64,000 nt of DNA from Streptomyces lincolnensis (GCF_021173675.1 NZ_JAIHON010000009.1:186001-250000); one strand, 5' to 3'. Counted from the stretch's first letter, positions 8,325 to 16,623 are shown. Notes: a model not told the origin generated them from the sequence alone. Made by a program: numbers and translations.

Positions 8325-9320
8325 TCACAGCCAGCCGCGGCTCTTGAACAGCCGGAAGAGCAGCACCTCCAGGGCGGCCATGAGCCCGATCACCGCCGGA
8401 TACGACCACACCCAGCGCAGCTCCGGCATGTGGTCGAAGTTCATGCCGTAGATCCCCGCGATCATCGTGGGGACCGCGGCCATGGCCGCCCACGCGGAGA
8501 TCTTCCGCATGTCGTCGTTCTGCCGGACGCTCATCTGCGCGAGATGCGCGGACAGGATGTCGGAGACCAGCCGGTCCAGGCCCTCCACGGACTCGTTCAC
8601 GCGCGTGAGGTGGTCGCTGACGTCACGGAAGAAGGGCCGGGCCCGCTCGTCCACGAACGGCACCGTCCCGCCGTAGGCCGGGGAACCCGCCAGCTTGGTC
8701 AGCGGCAGGGCGAGCGGGCCGGTCGCGCGGCGGAACTCCAGGATCTGCCGCTTGAAGTTGTAGATCCGGGACGCGGTGTGGCGCGAACCGCCGTCGTCCG
8801 GCGAGAACACCTCCGCCTCCAGCTCCTCCAGGTCGGTCTGGAGCTCGGTCGCCACGTCCAGATAGTGGTCGACGACCGCGTCGGCGATCGCGTACAGCAC
8901 GGCGGTGGGGCCCTTGCCCAGCAGGTCGGGCTCCTGCTCCAGACGCCGTCGTACGGCACTGAGCGGGGCGCCCTCGCCGTGGCGGACGGTGACCACGAAG
9001 GAGTCGCCGAGGAAGAGCATGACCTCGCCGGTGGAGACCTCGTCGCTCCTCGGCTCGTAGACGACCGGCTTCAGGACCAGGAAGAGCGAGTCGTCGTAGA
9101 CCTCCAGCTTGGGCCGCTGATGGGCCTTGAGCGCGTCCTCGACCGCCAGCGGGTGCAGCCCGAACTCCTGGGTGACGTGGTCGAACTCCTTCTCGGACGG
9201 CTCGTGCAGCCCGATCCAGACGAAGCCGTGCGCCGACCTGGCCTCGGCGAGCGCGTCGGACAGGTCCTCGGGGCCCTCGCTGCGGTGTCCGTCACGGTAG
9301 ATGGCACAGTCGACGATCAC
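8325..9320 (-). CDS. corA: CorA-family magnesium/cobalt channel
   Basis: A 331-residue inner-membrane divalent cation channel. A large cytoplasmic N-terminal alpha/beta and helical funnel domain is followed by two C-terminal transmembrane helices. The signature YGMNF lies at the end of the first helix, facing outside (AGIYGMNFDHMPE). CorA forms pentamers that admit Mg2+ down the membrane potential and close when internal Mg2+ binds the funnel. The start is a GTG giving VIVDCAIYRDG, with GGAGAA 8 nt upstream. It is divergent from the histidine phosphatase at 9383. Confidence 0.92.
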   Translation of the reverse strand: MIVDCAIYRDGHRSEGPEDLSDALAEARSAHGFVWIGLHEPSEKEFDHVTQEFGLHPLAVEDALKAHQRPKLEVYDDSLFLVLKPVVYEPRSDEVSTGEVMLFLGDSFVVTVRHGEGAPLSAVRRRLEQEPDLLGKGPTAVLYAIADAVVDHYLDVATELQTDLEELEAEVFSPDDGGSRHTASRIYNFKRQILEFRRATGPLALPLTKLAGSPAYGGTVPFVDERARPFFRDVSDHLTRVNESVEGLDRLVSDILSAHLAQMSVRQNDDMRKISAWAAMAAVPTMIAGIYGMNFDHMPELRWVWSYPAVIGLMAALEVLLFRLFKSRGWL

Positions 9321-9369
9321 GGAGCGTATTCTCCCGTCGCCCGGGGGCCGCCGCACGCGGGCGTACGCC

Positions 9370-9382
9370 TACGCTGGGCCGC
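9370..9382 (+). promoter_or_regulatory. -10 element for a leaderless transcript
   Basis: TACGCT at 9370-9375 lies 7 nt before the ATG at 9383. There is no ribosome binding site, so transcription should start at or next to the initiation codon. Confidence 0.5.
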
Positions 9383-10069
9383 ATGCCCACGTTGATCCTC
9401 GTCCGGCACGGACGATCCACCGCCAACACCGAGGGCCTGCTCGCCGGCTGGACGCCCGGTGTCGCCCTGGACGAGCGGGGCGCCGAGCAGGCCGCCGCGC
9501 TGCCCGGACGGCTCGACGGGCTGCCGATCTCCGAGGTCGTCACCAGCCCGCTGCAGCGCTGCCAGGAGACGCTCGCGCCACTGCTGGAGGCCCGGCCCGG
9601 CCTCACCGCGCACACCGACGAGCGGATCGGGGAGTGCCACTACGGCGACTGGTCCGGCCGCAAGCTCGCCGAACTCATGGACGAGCCGCTGATGCAGGTC
9701 GTCCAGGCACACCCCTCCGCGGCCGCCTTCCCCGGCGGCGAGTCGATGCGGGCGATGCAGACCCGCGCCGCCGAGGCGGTACGCGAGTGGAACGCGCGCG
9801 TGGAGCGCGACCACGGGGCCGACGCCGTCTATCTCATGTGCTCCCACGGCGACGTCATCAAGTCGCTCGTGGCCGACGCACTCGGACTTCATCTCGACCT
9901 CTTCCAGAGGATTTCCGTCGAACCGTGTTCCATCACCGCGATCCGTTACACCCGTCTCAGGCCGTTTCTCGTCCGCCTCGGCGACACCGGTGACTTCGCG
10001 TCCCTGGTGCCCCGTGAGGAGCCCCCGGCCGACGACGCCCCGGTCGGGGGCGGTGCGGGCGCACCGTGA
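9383..10069 (+). CDS. histidine phosphatase, MSMEG_4193 family
   Basis: A 228-residue member of the phosphoglycerate-mutase-like superfamily. The catalytic RHG lies at residues 8-10 (LILVRHGRSTAN) and the second conserved His in MCSHGDVIKSL near residue 155. The phospho-acceptor neighbourhood GECHYGDWSG is also present. It probably hydrolyses a small phosphate ester, substrate unknown. The gene heads a block (this gene, DUF3090, SCO1664-family, mshC) that is syntenic in many actinobacteria including mycobacteria, hinting at a link to mycothiol or inositol metabolism. That link is inference. The C-terminal 20 residues are Pro/Gly/Ala-rich and probably disordered. Confidence 0.85.
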   Translation: MPTLILVRHGRSTANTEGLLAGWTPGVALDERGAEQAAALPGRLDGLPISEVVTSPLQRCQETLAPLLEARPGLTAHTDERIGECHYGDWSGRKLAELMDEPLMQVVQAHPSAAAFPGGESMRAMQTRAAEAVREWNARVERDHGADAVYLMCSHGDVIKSLVADALGLHLDLFQRISVEPCSITAIRYTRLRPFLVRLGDTGDFASLVPREEPPADDAPVGGGAGAP

Positions 10070-10178
10070 TCGTCGGGCGCAGTAGGGTGAAGCGGTTCGC
10101 GCAAGCGCGTTCACCCATGGACGTCCCCGCACAGCCACGCACACACGCACGTACTCACGATTCCAATGGAGACAGGAC

Positions 10179-10769
10179 GTGTCCCGTCAGGTGTTCCTCT
10201 ACGATCCCCCGGACCGCTTCGTGGCCGGTACGGTCGGACTGCCCGGACGCCGTACGTTCTTCCTCCAGGCCACAGCCGGCGCCCGGGTGACCAGCGTGGC
10301 CCTGGAGAAGACCCAGGTCGCCGCGCTCGCCGAGCGCATGGACGAACTGCTGGACGAGGTCGTCCGCCGCAGCGGCGGCAGCGCGGCCGTCCCGGCCGTG
10401 GCGCCCACCGAAGTCGCCGACACCCGCCCCCTGGACACCCCCGTCGAGGAGGAGTTCCGGGTCGGCACCATGGCCCTCGCCTGGGACGGCGAGGAACAGC
10501 GCATGATCGTCGAGGCGCAGGCCCTCGTGGAGCTGGAGGCGGACTCCGAGGAGGATCTCGCCGAGGCCGAGGAGCGGCTGCTCCAGGACGAGGAGAACGG
10601 TCCCCCGATGCTGCGGGTCCGGCTCACCGGCGCGCAGGCGAGAGCCTTCGCCAAGCGCGCCCTGGACGTCGTCAACGCCGGGCGGCCGCCGTGCCCGCTG
10701 TGCAGCCTCCCGCTGGACCCGGAAGGACACGTATGTCCGCGCCAGAACGGATACCGCCGCGGAGCGTGA
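10179..10769 (+). CDS. DUF3090 family protein
   Basis: A 196-residue conserved actinobacterial protein starting with GTG (MSRQVFLYDPPDRFVAGTVG) behind GGAGACAGGA. The N-terminal half is a beta-rich domain and the middle is acidic. The C-terminus carries a probable zinc-binding knuckle, CPLCSLPLDPEGHVCPR. No activity is known. Its end overlaps the start of the next gene by 37 nt, so the pair is co-translated. Its conserved neighbours are the histidine phosphatase and mshC. Confidence 0.88.
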   Translation: MSRQVFLYDPPDRFVAGTVGLPGRRTFFLQATAGARVTSVALEKTQVAALAERMDELLDEVVRRSGGSAAVPAVAPTEVADTRPLDTPVEEEFRVGTMALAWDGEEQRMIVEAQALVELEADSEEDLAEAEERLLQDEENGPPMLRVRLTGAQARAFAKRALDVVNAGRPPCPLCSLPLDPEGHVCPRQNGYRRGA

Positions 10770-11551
10770 CCACCGCCGAACTGCTGACCCGTGGTGAGCT
10801 CACCGTGCGCGGGCAGATCCGGGAAGCCTCCAACGCGGTGCTGTACTGCTCCGTCTCCCACGAGGGGCAGGAGGCCTTCTGCGTCTACAAGCCCGTCCGC
10901 GGCGAGCGACCGCTGTGGGACTTCCCCGACGGCACCCTCGCCCAGCGCGAGGTCGCGGCCTACGAGGTGTCCGAGGCGACCGGCTGGGGCCTGGTGCCGC
11001 CGACCGTGCTGCGCGACGGGCCCTACGGCGAGGGCATGTGCCAGCTGTGGATCGAGGGCGTGCCCGGCGCCGACCTGCTGGCCCTGGTCGACGACGAGGA
11101 GCCCGAGCCGGGCTGGAAGGCGATCGGCTTCGCCGAGGTCGGCGAAGGGAAGACGGCGCTGCTCGTGCACGCCGACGACGAACGGCTGCGCAGGCTCGCC
11201 GTGCTCGACGCCGTGATCAACAACGCGGACCGCAAGGGCGGCCATCTGCTGCCCGCGGCGGAGAACCGGCTGTACGGGATCGACCACGGCGTGACCTTCA
11301 ACACCGAGAACAAACTGCGGACGCTCCTGTGGGGGTGGGCGGGGGAGCCGCTCACGGACGAGGCGGTCGCCGTCCTCAAGGGACTCCAGGAGGGCCTGAC
11401 GGCATCGGGAGCACTGACCGAGCGGCTGACCGGCCTGATCACCGCTGCGGAACTCGACGCCACGCGCGCGCGGGTGGACGCGCTCCTGGCGTCCGGCAAG
11501 CACCCGGAACCGGGCGGGGAGTGGCCGGCCATTCCCTGGCCGCCCGTCTAG
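10733..11551 (+). CDS. SCO1664-family protein with kinase-like motifs
   Basis: A 272-residue cytoplasmic protein of the SCO1664 family. The catalytic-looking segment VINNADRKGGHLL followed 20 residues later by YGIDHGVTFN resembles the DRxxxN / IDxG pair of phosphatidylinositol-kinase-like and HipA-like atypical kinases. An N-terminal strand with CVYKPVRGERPLWDFP could supply the ATP-contact lysine (VYKP). I infer an atypical small-molecule or protein kinase; no substrate is known. The start is ATG with GGAAGGA, inside the end of the DUF3090 gene. The gene is upstream of mshC and in the same direction. Confidence 0.8.
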   Translation: MSAPERIPPRSVTTAELLTRGELTVRGQIREASNAVLYCSVSHEGQEAFCVYKPVRGERPLWDFPDGTLAQREVAAYEVSEATGWGLVPPTVLRDGPYGEGMCQLWIEGVPGADLLALVDDEEPEPGWKAIGFAEVGEGKTALLVHADDERLRRLAVLDAVINNADRKGGHLLPAAENRLYGIDHGVTFNTENKLRTLLWGWAGEPLTDEAVAVLKGLQEGLTASGALTERLTGLITAAELDATRARVDALLASGKHPEPGGEWPAIPWPPV

Positions 11552-11657
11552 GAGCACACTGCGCACAGGGCGGTACTGCACACCGGGCCGTACCGCGCAA
11601 GAAGGCCTTACCGGCCATCCGGCCCGGTCCGGTTCGTATACGGAACATCCGTCCGGT

Positions 11658-11669
11658 TAGGCTCATGAC
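11658..11669 (+). promoter_or_regulatory. mshC promoter -10, leaderless
   Basis: TAGGCT at 11658-11663 ends 6 nt before the mshC ATG at 11670. There is no ribosome binding site, so a leaderless transcript is predicted. No good -35 hexamer is visible. Confidence 0.5.
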
Positions 11670-12899
11670 ATGCATGCCTGGCCCGCTTCCGAGGTCCCCG
11701 CCCTGCCTGGTCAGGGCCGCGACCTGAGGATCCACGACACCGCGACCGACGGTCTGGTCACCCTCGACCCCGGTCCCGTCGCCCGTATCTACGTCTGCGG
11801 CATCACGCCGTACGACGCCACCCACATGGGACACGCGGCGACCTACAACGCGTTCGACCTCGTGCAGCGCGTGTGGCTCGACACCAAGCGGCAGGTTCAC
11901 TACGTCCAGAACGTCACCGACGTCGACGATCCGCTCCTGGAGCGGGCGCAGCGCGACGACATCGACTGGGTCGCCCTCGCCGAGAAGGAAACGGCCCTCT
12001 TCCGCGAGGACATGACCGCCCTGCGGATGCTGCCCCCGCGCCACTACATCGGCGCGGTCGAGGCCATACCCGGCATCGTGCCGCTGGTCGAGCGGCTGCG
12101 GGACGCGGGCGCCGCCTACGAACTCGAGGGGGACGTGTACTTCTCCGTCGAGTCCGACCCGCACTTCGGCAAGGTCTCCGGCCTCGACGCCGCCGCCATG
12201 CGGCTGCTGTCCGCCGAGCGCGGCGGCGACCCCGAGCGGCCCGGCAAGAAGAACCCGCTCGACCCGATGCTGTGGATGGCCGCCCGCGAGGGCGAGCCCA
12301 GCTGGGACGGCGCCTCGCTGGGGCGCGGCCGGCCGGGCTGGCACATCGAGTGCGTCGCCATCGCCCTCGACCACCTGGGCATGGGCTTCGACGTCCAGGG
12401 CGGCGGCTCCGACCTCGCCTTCCCGCACCACGAGATGGGCGCCTCCCACGCCCAGGCGCTGACCGGCGAGTTCCCCATGGCCAAGGCGTACGTCCACGCC
12501 GGCATGGTCGCCCTGGACGGCGAGAAGATGTCCAAGTCCAAGGGCAACCTCGTCTTCGTGTCGAAGCTGCGCCGCGAGGGCGTCGACCCCGCCGCCATAC
12601 GGCTCGCGCTGCTCGCCCACCACTACCGGGCCGACTGGGAGTGGACCGACCAGGTGCTGCGGGACGCCGTCGACCGGCTCGGCCGCTGGCGTGCCGCCGT
12701 CTCCCGGCCCGACGGCCCGCCCGCCGAGGCCCTCGTCGAGGAGATCCGCGAGGCCCTCGCGAACGACCTGGACGCCCCGGCCGCACTGGCCGCGGTCGAC
12801 CGCTGGGCCGCCTCCCAGGAGGAGCACGGCGGCACCGACGAGGGTGCGCCGGGCGTGGTGACTCGCGCTGTGGACGCGCTGCTGGGCGTGGCTCTGTAG
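11670..12899 (+). CDS. mshC: MshC, L-cysteine:1D-myo-inositol 2-amino-2-deoxy-alpha-D-glucopyranoside ligase
   Basis: A 409-residue class I aminoacyl-tRNA-synthetase-like ligase. It activates cysteine as Cys-AMP and joins it to GlcN-Ins, the penultimate step of mycothiol synthesis in the cytosol. The HIGH-type motif is THMGHAAT (residues 51-58). The KMSKS motif is KMSKSKGN near residue 286. The zinc-site Cys lies in YVCGITPYDATHMGH, the signature that separates MshC from CysS. The length fits the family. The gene follows the kinase-like SCO1664-family gene after 118 bp, with its own -10. A perfect bidirectional terminator lies just downstream. Confidence 0.95.
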   Translation: MHAWPASEVPALPGQGRDLRIHDTATDGLVTLDPGPVARIYVCGITPYDATHMGHAATYNAFDLVQRVWLDTKRQVHYVQNVTDVDDPLLERAQRDDIDWVALAEKETALFREDMTALRMLPPRHYIGAVEAIPGIVPLVERLRDAGAAYELEGDVYFSVESDPHFGKVSGLDAAAMRLLSAERGGDPERPGKKNPLDPMLWMAAREGEPSWDGASLGRGRPGWHIECVAIALDHLGMGFDVQGGGSDLAFPHHEMGASHAQALTGEFPMAKAYVHAGMVALDGEKMSKSKGNLVFVSKLRREGVDPAAIRLALLAHHYRADWEWTDQVLRDAVDRLGRWRAAVSRPDGPPAEALVEEIREALANDLDAPAALAAVDRWAASQEEHGGTDEGAPGVVTRAVDALLGVAL

Positions 12900-12900
12900 G

Positions 12901-12940
12901 CGGTCGTAGGCAGTCATAGGCAGTCATAGGCAGTCATAGG
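12901..12940. repeat. tandem 10-bp repeat after mshC
   Basis: Three exact copies of CAGTCATAGG (12911-12940) follow a degenerate copy CGGTCGTAGG (12901-12910), beginning 2 nt after the mshC stop and abutting the terminator stem. It is probably a slippage-prone microsatellite-like repeat. Confidence 0.85.
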
Positions 12941-12941
12941 T

Positions 12942-12980
12942 AAAGGGGCGCTTCCTCCTCGCGGAGGGAAGCGCCCCTTT
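12942..12980. terminator. bidirectional terminator between mshC and the Gln-rich gene
   Basis: Perfect 14-bp stem (12942-12955 and 12967-12980), 11-nt loop. It has AAA at one end and TTT at the other, so it can terminate both convergent transcripts. Confidence 0.88.
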
Positions 12981-12995
12981 GCGTGGCTCAGTGCG

Positions 12996-13598
12996 TCAGA
13001 TCCGCTGGATCCGCACGCTGCGCAGGACGTTCGGGGACTGGGTGTCCCAGATGCCGACGACCTGGTGGCCGAAGGCGAAGGCCTCCTGGATCTGCTGGTG
13101 GACGTGCGGGGCCGGGTTGTTGAGGACCCGGAACTGACCGTTGACGCGCAGGAAGATCTGCTGCGGCTGTCCCTGGAGCGGGTGCGCGATGTCGATGAAG
13201 CCGTTCGCCACACCCGAGGCGAGTGCCTGCGCCTGCACCTGCTGGACGATCTGCTGCACCACCTGCTGCGCGAGCTGCGTCAGCTCCTGCTGCACCTGGC
13301 GCTCCTGCTGCTGCGCCTGCTGGTCCTGCTGCTGACCCTGGCCGAAGCCGCCCTGCTGGCCGTACTGCTGGCCGAGCTGCTGGAGCAACTGCTGGAACGG
13401 CTGCTGCTGGCCGAGCTGCTGGAGCTGCTCCATCGTGCCGCCGCCCATACCGGGGTTCTGCTGGCCGCCTTGCTGGCCGAAGCCCTGCTGACCCTGGCCG
13501 AAGCCCTGTTGGCCGCCCTGCTGCTGGTAGGGCGACGTGCTCGGGAACTGCTGGCCCTGTTGCTGACCTTGCTGGCCCATCTGCGGGGTGATGCTCAT
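12996..13598 (-). CDS. glutamine-rich protein with protease-shared C-terminal module
   Basis: A 200-residue protein in which about one residue in three is Gln. Residues 1-60 are a low-complexity Gly/Gln/Phe region with FGQGQQ-type repeats. Residues 60-130 are Gln-rich heptad-like helices. The last ~55 residues form a non-repetitive module (IFLRVNGQFRVLNNPAPH to the end). That module aligns with the C-terminus of the protease encoded immediately upstream: shared V-G-x-x-R-x-LN-x-P-x-P, then Q, AFA, G and VW. There is no signal peptide, membrane helix or cysteine. AAGGTGG precedes the ATG. It starts 48 nt after the protease stop on the same strand, so the two probably form one operon. Function is unknown; the N-terminus has prion-like or condensate-like composition. 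Confidence 0.8.
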   Translation of the reverse strand: MSITPQMGQQGQQQGQQFPSTSPYQQQGGQQGFGQGQQGFGQQGGQQNPGMGGGTMEQLQQLGQQQPFQQLLQQLGQQYGQQGGFGQGQQQDQQAQQQERQVQQELTQLAQQVVQQIVQQVQAQALASGVANGFIDIAHPLQGQPQQIFLRVNGQFRVLNNPAPHVHQQIQEAFAFGHQVVGIWDTQSPNVLRSVRIQRI

Positions 13599-13646
13599 GC
13601 GGGTGCCACCTTCCCTTGAGGTGATGGGTCTTGCCGTGCGGAGTCG

Positions 13647-15380
13647 TCAGCCCGTGATGACCAGGCCGACGATCTCGTCGTCCGCGAACCAGACACGGAC
13701 GTCGGGCCGTCCCCCCGCGAAGGCGGTGTGCACCGCCTGGCGGATCTCGGGGGACGGGTGGTTGAGGTTGCGCCAGGCGCCGGCGACGAACAGCCGGAGC
13801 CGGGGCGGGAGTTCACGGGGATAGGGCAGAAGCTCGTCCCAGTACCGGTCGGCCCGGCCCGAGCCGACCGCCTCGGGCAGCAGGCGGGTCACGGCCGCCC
13901 GGATGTCGGGCCGGTTGCCGATCCGCTGGGAGGCGGGCCGGCCCGGCGCGTCCTGCTGCGGGGAGCCCGTGGCGCGCAGCACCTCACGGGCGCGTTCCGG
14001 GGACATCGCCGGCCGTCCGGCCGACTTGAGCATGCCCTGGAGTGCGGCCAGCGCGCCGACCACCACCGGGGAGGCGGAGGAGGTCCCGGAGAACGTGTCC
14101 GTGTACCAGGCGATCTCCTCGGGCCCGCCCTGAAGGTCGCCGGGCCGGTCCCAGGAGCCGCCGGTGGTCGTGACCTCGCGGCCCCAGCCCTGGGCGTCCA
14201 CGCGGGCGCCGTAGTTGGAGAACTCCAGCCGTGAGCGGTCCGGGCCGTGGTCCCGGCCGTGCGTGCCGGGCGGCGGGGCGCCCGCACCGACCAGGACCGC
14301 GCCGGAGGACGGGTTGGACGGGTTGAACGGGCCGCGCCACCCCTGCGGGAACTCGTCCGGGCGCCGCTCGTAGACCCCGTCGTCGAGGGACTCGCCGCCG
14401 TTGCCCGCGGCGGCCACCACGAGGATGCCCCGGGCGGTCGCGTGCCGGATCGCCGCGAAGTCGTCCGGCCACCACTCCAGCGCGATGTAGCCGCGCTGGT
14501 CGTCGCGCTCCTCGAAGTCGAACCGCGGTCCGGGCCGGTGGAGTTCGATCAGCACGATGTCGCCGGGCGCGAGCCGGTCGGCCGCCGCGTGGATCGCGGC
14601 CGCGGTGCCGATGCCCTGGAAGGACGCGGCGGCGGTCACCGCGTCCGGCACGATGCCGGTGACCCCGTGCCCGCCCTGGTCGCCGCTGATCACGCCGATC
14701 ACGGCGGTGCCGTGGTTGCGCCAGGCCACATCGGTCAGCGGGGTGCCGACGACCACGCCGGCCAGCTTGGCGGCCAGGTCCTCGTGGCCCAACTGCCAGG
14801 CGCCCTCGACGTCGATCACCGTCACCCCGTGACCCGTCCCACCAGGTCGCTGCCAGGCCCAGTGGGCGTCGATGCCCTCGGGCGCGGGGCGCAGATAACC
14901 CTGACGGCCGGTGAAGTCGGGGGTGGCGGGCGCCCCTTCCTTCAGCCGCCGGGTGTCCTCCCCGACCTGCCCGAGGGTGGCCGGCACGGCGGGCGGCTTG
15001 ACGTACGCCGTGTCGACGCCGGGCAACGCGGCGATCCGTGCCCGCAGTTCCTGGGCCCGGTCCTCACCGCCGCGCACCCGGTAGAACAGCGCCAGGTCGG
15101 GCACGTTCTCGGTGCCCTGCCCGGCGGCGGACTGCTGAAGTCGTTCCTCGCCGCCGAACAGCGGCTCCAGGGCGAGCTGTTCGTCACTGAGGAACATGTT
15201 GAGGGCCGACACATCGGCGTCCGTCGCCGAACGGACGCCCTCGGCACGGGCCCGCAGCCCGGCTTCCGGGCGTGCGACGACGATCAGCTCCTGCTCGGCT
15301 CCGCGATAGGTGAATCCCGCTCCGTCGGGCCCCGGCCCGGCCGCCCCCGGGCCTTGCGCCGGCTGTACCTGTTCGGTCAT
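13647..15380 (-). CDS. S8 (subtilisin-like) serine peptidase with appended C-terminal module
   Basis: A 577-residue subtilase without a signal peptide or membrane helix. Residues ~1-170 are an N-terminal extension that may act as an inhibitory propeptide. The catalytic triad is visible: Asp in VTVIDVEGAW (about 190), His in NHGTAVIGVISGD (about 220), and Ser in FSGTSSASPVVV (about 430). The oxyanion Asn is in AAAGNGG. The Asp motif is unusual (DVEG instead of DTGV). After the catalytic domain comes ~100 residues, the last 50 of which (LRLFVAGAWRNLNHPSPEI to the end) resemble the C-terminus of the Gln-rich protein encoded next. The start ATG has AAGGGAG upstream. An intracellular or non-classically exported protease acting with its neighbour is inferred. 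Confidence 0.85.
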   Translation of the reverse strand: MTEQVQPAQGPGAAGPGPDGAGFTYRGAEQELIVVARPEAGLRARAEGVRSATDADVSALNMFLSDEQLALEPLFGGEERLQQSAAGQGTENVPDLALFYRVRGGEDRAQELRARIAALPGVDTAYVKPPAVPATLGQVGEDTRRLKEGAPATPDFTGRQGYLRPAPEGIDAHWAWQRPGGTGHGVTVIDVEGAWQLGHEDLAAKLAGVVVGTPLTDVAWRNHGTAVIGVISGDQGGHGVTGIVPDAVTAAASFQGIGTAAAIHAAADRLAPGDIVLIELHRPGPRFDFEERDDQRGYIALEWWPDDFAAIRHATARGILVVAAAGNGGESLDDGVYERRPDEFPQGWRGPFNPSNPSSGAVLVGAGAPPPGTHGRDHGPDRSRLEFSNYGARVDAQGWGREVTTTGGSWDRPGDLQGGPEEIAWYTDTFSGTSSASPVVVGALAALQGMLKSAGRPAMSPERAREVLRATGSPQQDAPGRPASQRIGNRPDIRAAVTRLLPEAVGSGRADRYWDELLPYPRELPPRLRLFVAGAWRNLNHPSPEIRQAVHTAFAGGRPDVRVWFADDEIVGLVITG

Positions 15381-15638
15381 CGGATTCCGCTCCCTTCGGT
15401 CCGTGCGGGTGCGCCTTCCGGGGGACAACCAAGCACCAGGACGGCGACTCGTCCACCCGTGGTGCCCAACTGGGTTTGAAAACAAGTTGAATTGGGTACC
15501 GTGTGCAATCCGTCCTGAAACAGATGTCACGTCACAATCCGGCCGAAGGCTGCGGGGGTGACGGTCATGTGATGGGGTGGGAGCGTCTGCTGACCGTACG
15601 GCCGGCCACGGGCCGGCCCTTCCGCGGAAGGACGCACA

Positions 15639-16568
15639 GTGGCTCCCACGGACCGCTCCTTCGCACGTCGAAGACTTCTCACCACGGCCGCCGCCCTGTC
15701 CGGCACGGCCCTGCTCGGCGGCACCGCGCACGCGGCCGGAACCGGGCGCACCGCCTGGCCGACCGAGTTCCCGCTGCCCAACGGCTTCCAGCCCGAGGGC
15801 ATCACCATCGGTTCGAAGCCTGTCGCCTACTTCGGTTCGCTGGCGGACGGCGACATCTACCGGGCGAGCCTCGCCACCGGCCGCGGCTCGGTCGTCGTCA
15901 AGGGCACCGGAGGCCCGACGGTGGGCCTGAAGACCGACCGGCACGACCGGCTCTTCCTGGCCGGCGGCGACAGCGGCGAGATCCGGATCGCCGACGCCCG
16001 CGCCGGCCGTATCGAGAAGGTGTACGCCACCGGCGGCACCTTCGTGAACGACGTCGTCCTCACCCCGGGCGCCGCCTGGTTCACCGACTCCTTCGAACCG
16101 GTGCTCTACAAGCTGGCCGGGGGCACGGTGGAGACCGTACCGCTGACCGGGGACTGGCAGCAGGGGCCCGACTTCACCGCCAACGGCATCGAGCGCACCC
16201 CCGACGGCCGCGCCCTGCTCGTGGTGAACGCCTTCGCGAACGGCGGCGGCCTCGCCCGGGTCGACCCGCGCACCGGCGTGGCCCGGACCGTCGACCTCGG
16301 CACGGCGAAACTCCCCAACGGCGACGGCCTGCTGCTGCTCGGCCGGATCCTCTACGCCGTCCAGCAGCAGCAGAACGCGATCGACGTCTTCCGGCTGAAC
16401 GACTCCGGCACCCGGGGCACCGCGATCGCCCGCATCACCGACCCGCGCTTCCGCATCCCGACGACGGCCGCCGCGTGGGGCAGGCGCCTGTACCTGCCCA
16501 ACGCCCGCTTCGACGTGACACCGACGCCGGAGACGGAGTACGACGCGGTGGCCGTGGACCAGGTCTGA
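15639..16568 (+). CDS. Tat-exported SMP-30/gluconolactonase-like beta-propeller protein
   Basis: A 309-residue protein with a twin-arginine signal peptide (SFARRRLLTTAAALSG, cleavage near AHAAGT). The rest forms six-bladed beta-propeller repeats of the SMP-30/gluconolactonase/LRE type (for example GFQPEGITIG, GPTVGLKTDRHDRLFLAGG, FVNDVVLTPGAAWFTDS, NGIERTPDGRALLVVN). Such proteins bind a divalent metal in the centre of the propeller and often hydrolyse lactones or sugar derivatives; here the substrate is unknown. It starts with GTG behind GGAAGGA and is divergent from the S8 protease gene. A long palindrome follows. Confidence 0.82.
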   Translation: MAPTDRSFARRRLLTTAAALSGTALLGGTAHAAGTGRTAWPTEFPLPNGFQPEGITIGSKPVAYFGSLADGDIYRASLATGRGSVVVKGTGGPTVGLKTDRHDRLFLAGGDSGEIRIADARAGRIEKVYATGGTFVNDVVLTPGAAWFTDSFEPVLYKLAGGTVETVPLTGDWQQGPDFTANGIERTPDGRALLVVNAFANGGGLARVDPRTGVARTVDLGTAKLPNGDGLLLLGRILYAVQQQQNAIDVFRLNDSGTRGTAIARITDPRFRIPTTAAAWGRRLYLPNARFDVTPTPETEYDAVAVDQV

Positions 16569-16570
16569 GA

Positions 16571-16613
16571 ACGGCCGGGGGCGGTGCGCGTCACGCGCAC
16601 CGCCCCCGGCCGT
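16571..16613. terminator. terminator between the SMP-30 gene and parJ
   Basis: Two perfectly complementary 21-nt arms (16571-16591 and 16593-16613) separated by one base; a small loop would open from the centre. It lies between two convergent genes (stops at 16568 and 16624), with no T-run. Confidence 0.82.
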
Positions 16614-16623
16614 CCGGCCTGCT

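Noticed and set aside
12901..12940. CRISPR-like array after mshC
   Set aside because: 10-bp units with no spacers and no cas genes; a simple tandem repeat.
13065..13619. Leu-rich ORF antisense to the Gln-rich gene
   Set aside because: Poly-Leu arises from the reverse complement of CAG/CTG-rich Gln codons; not a protein signal.
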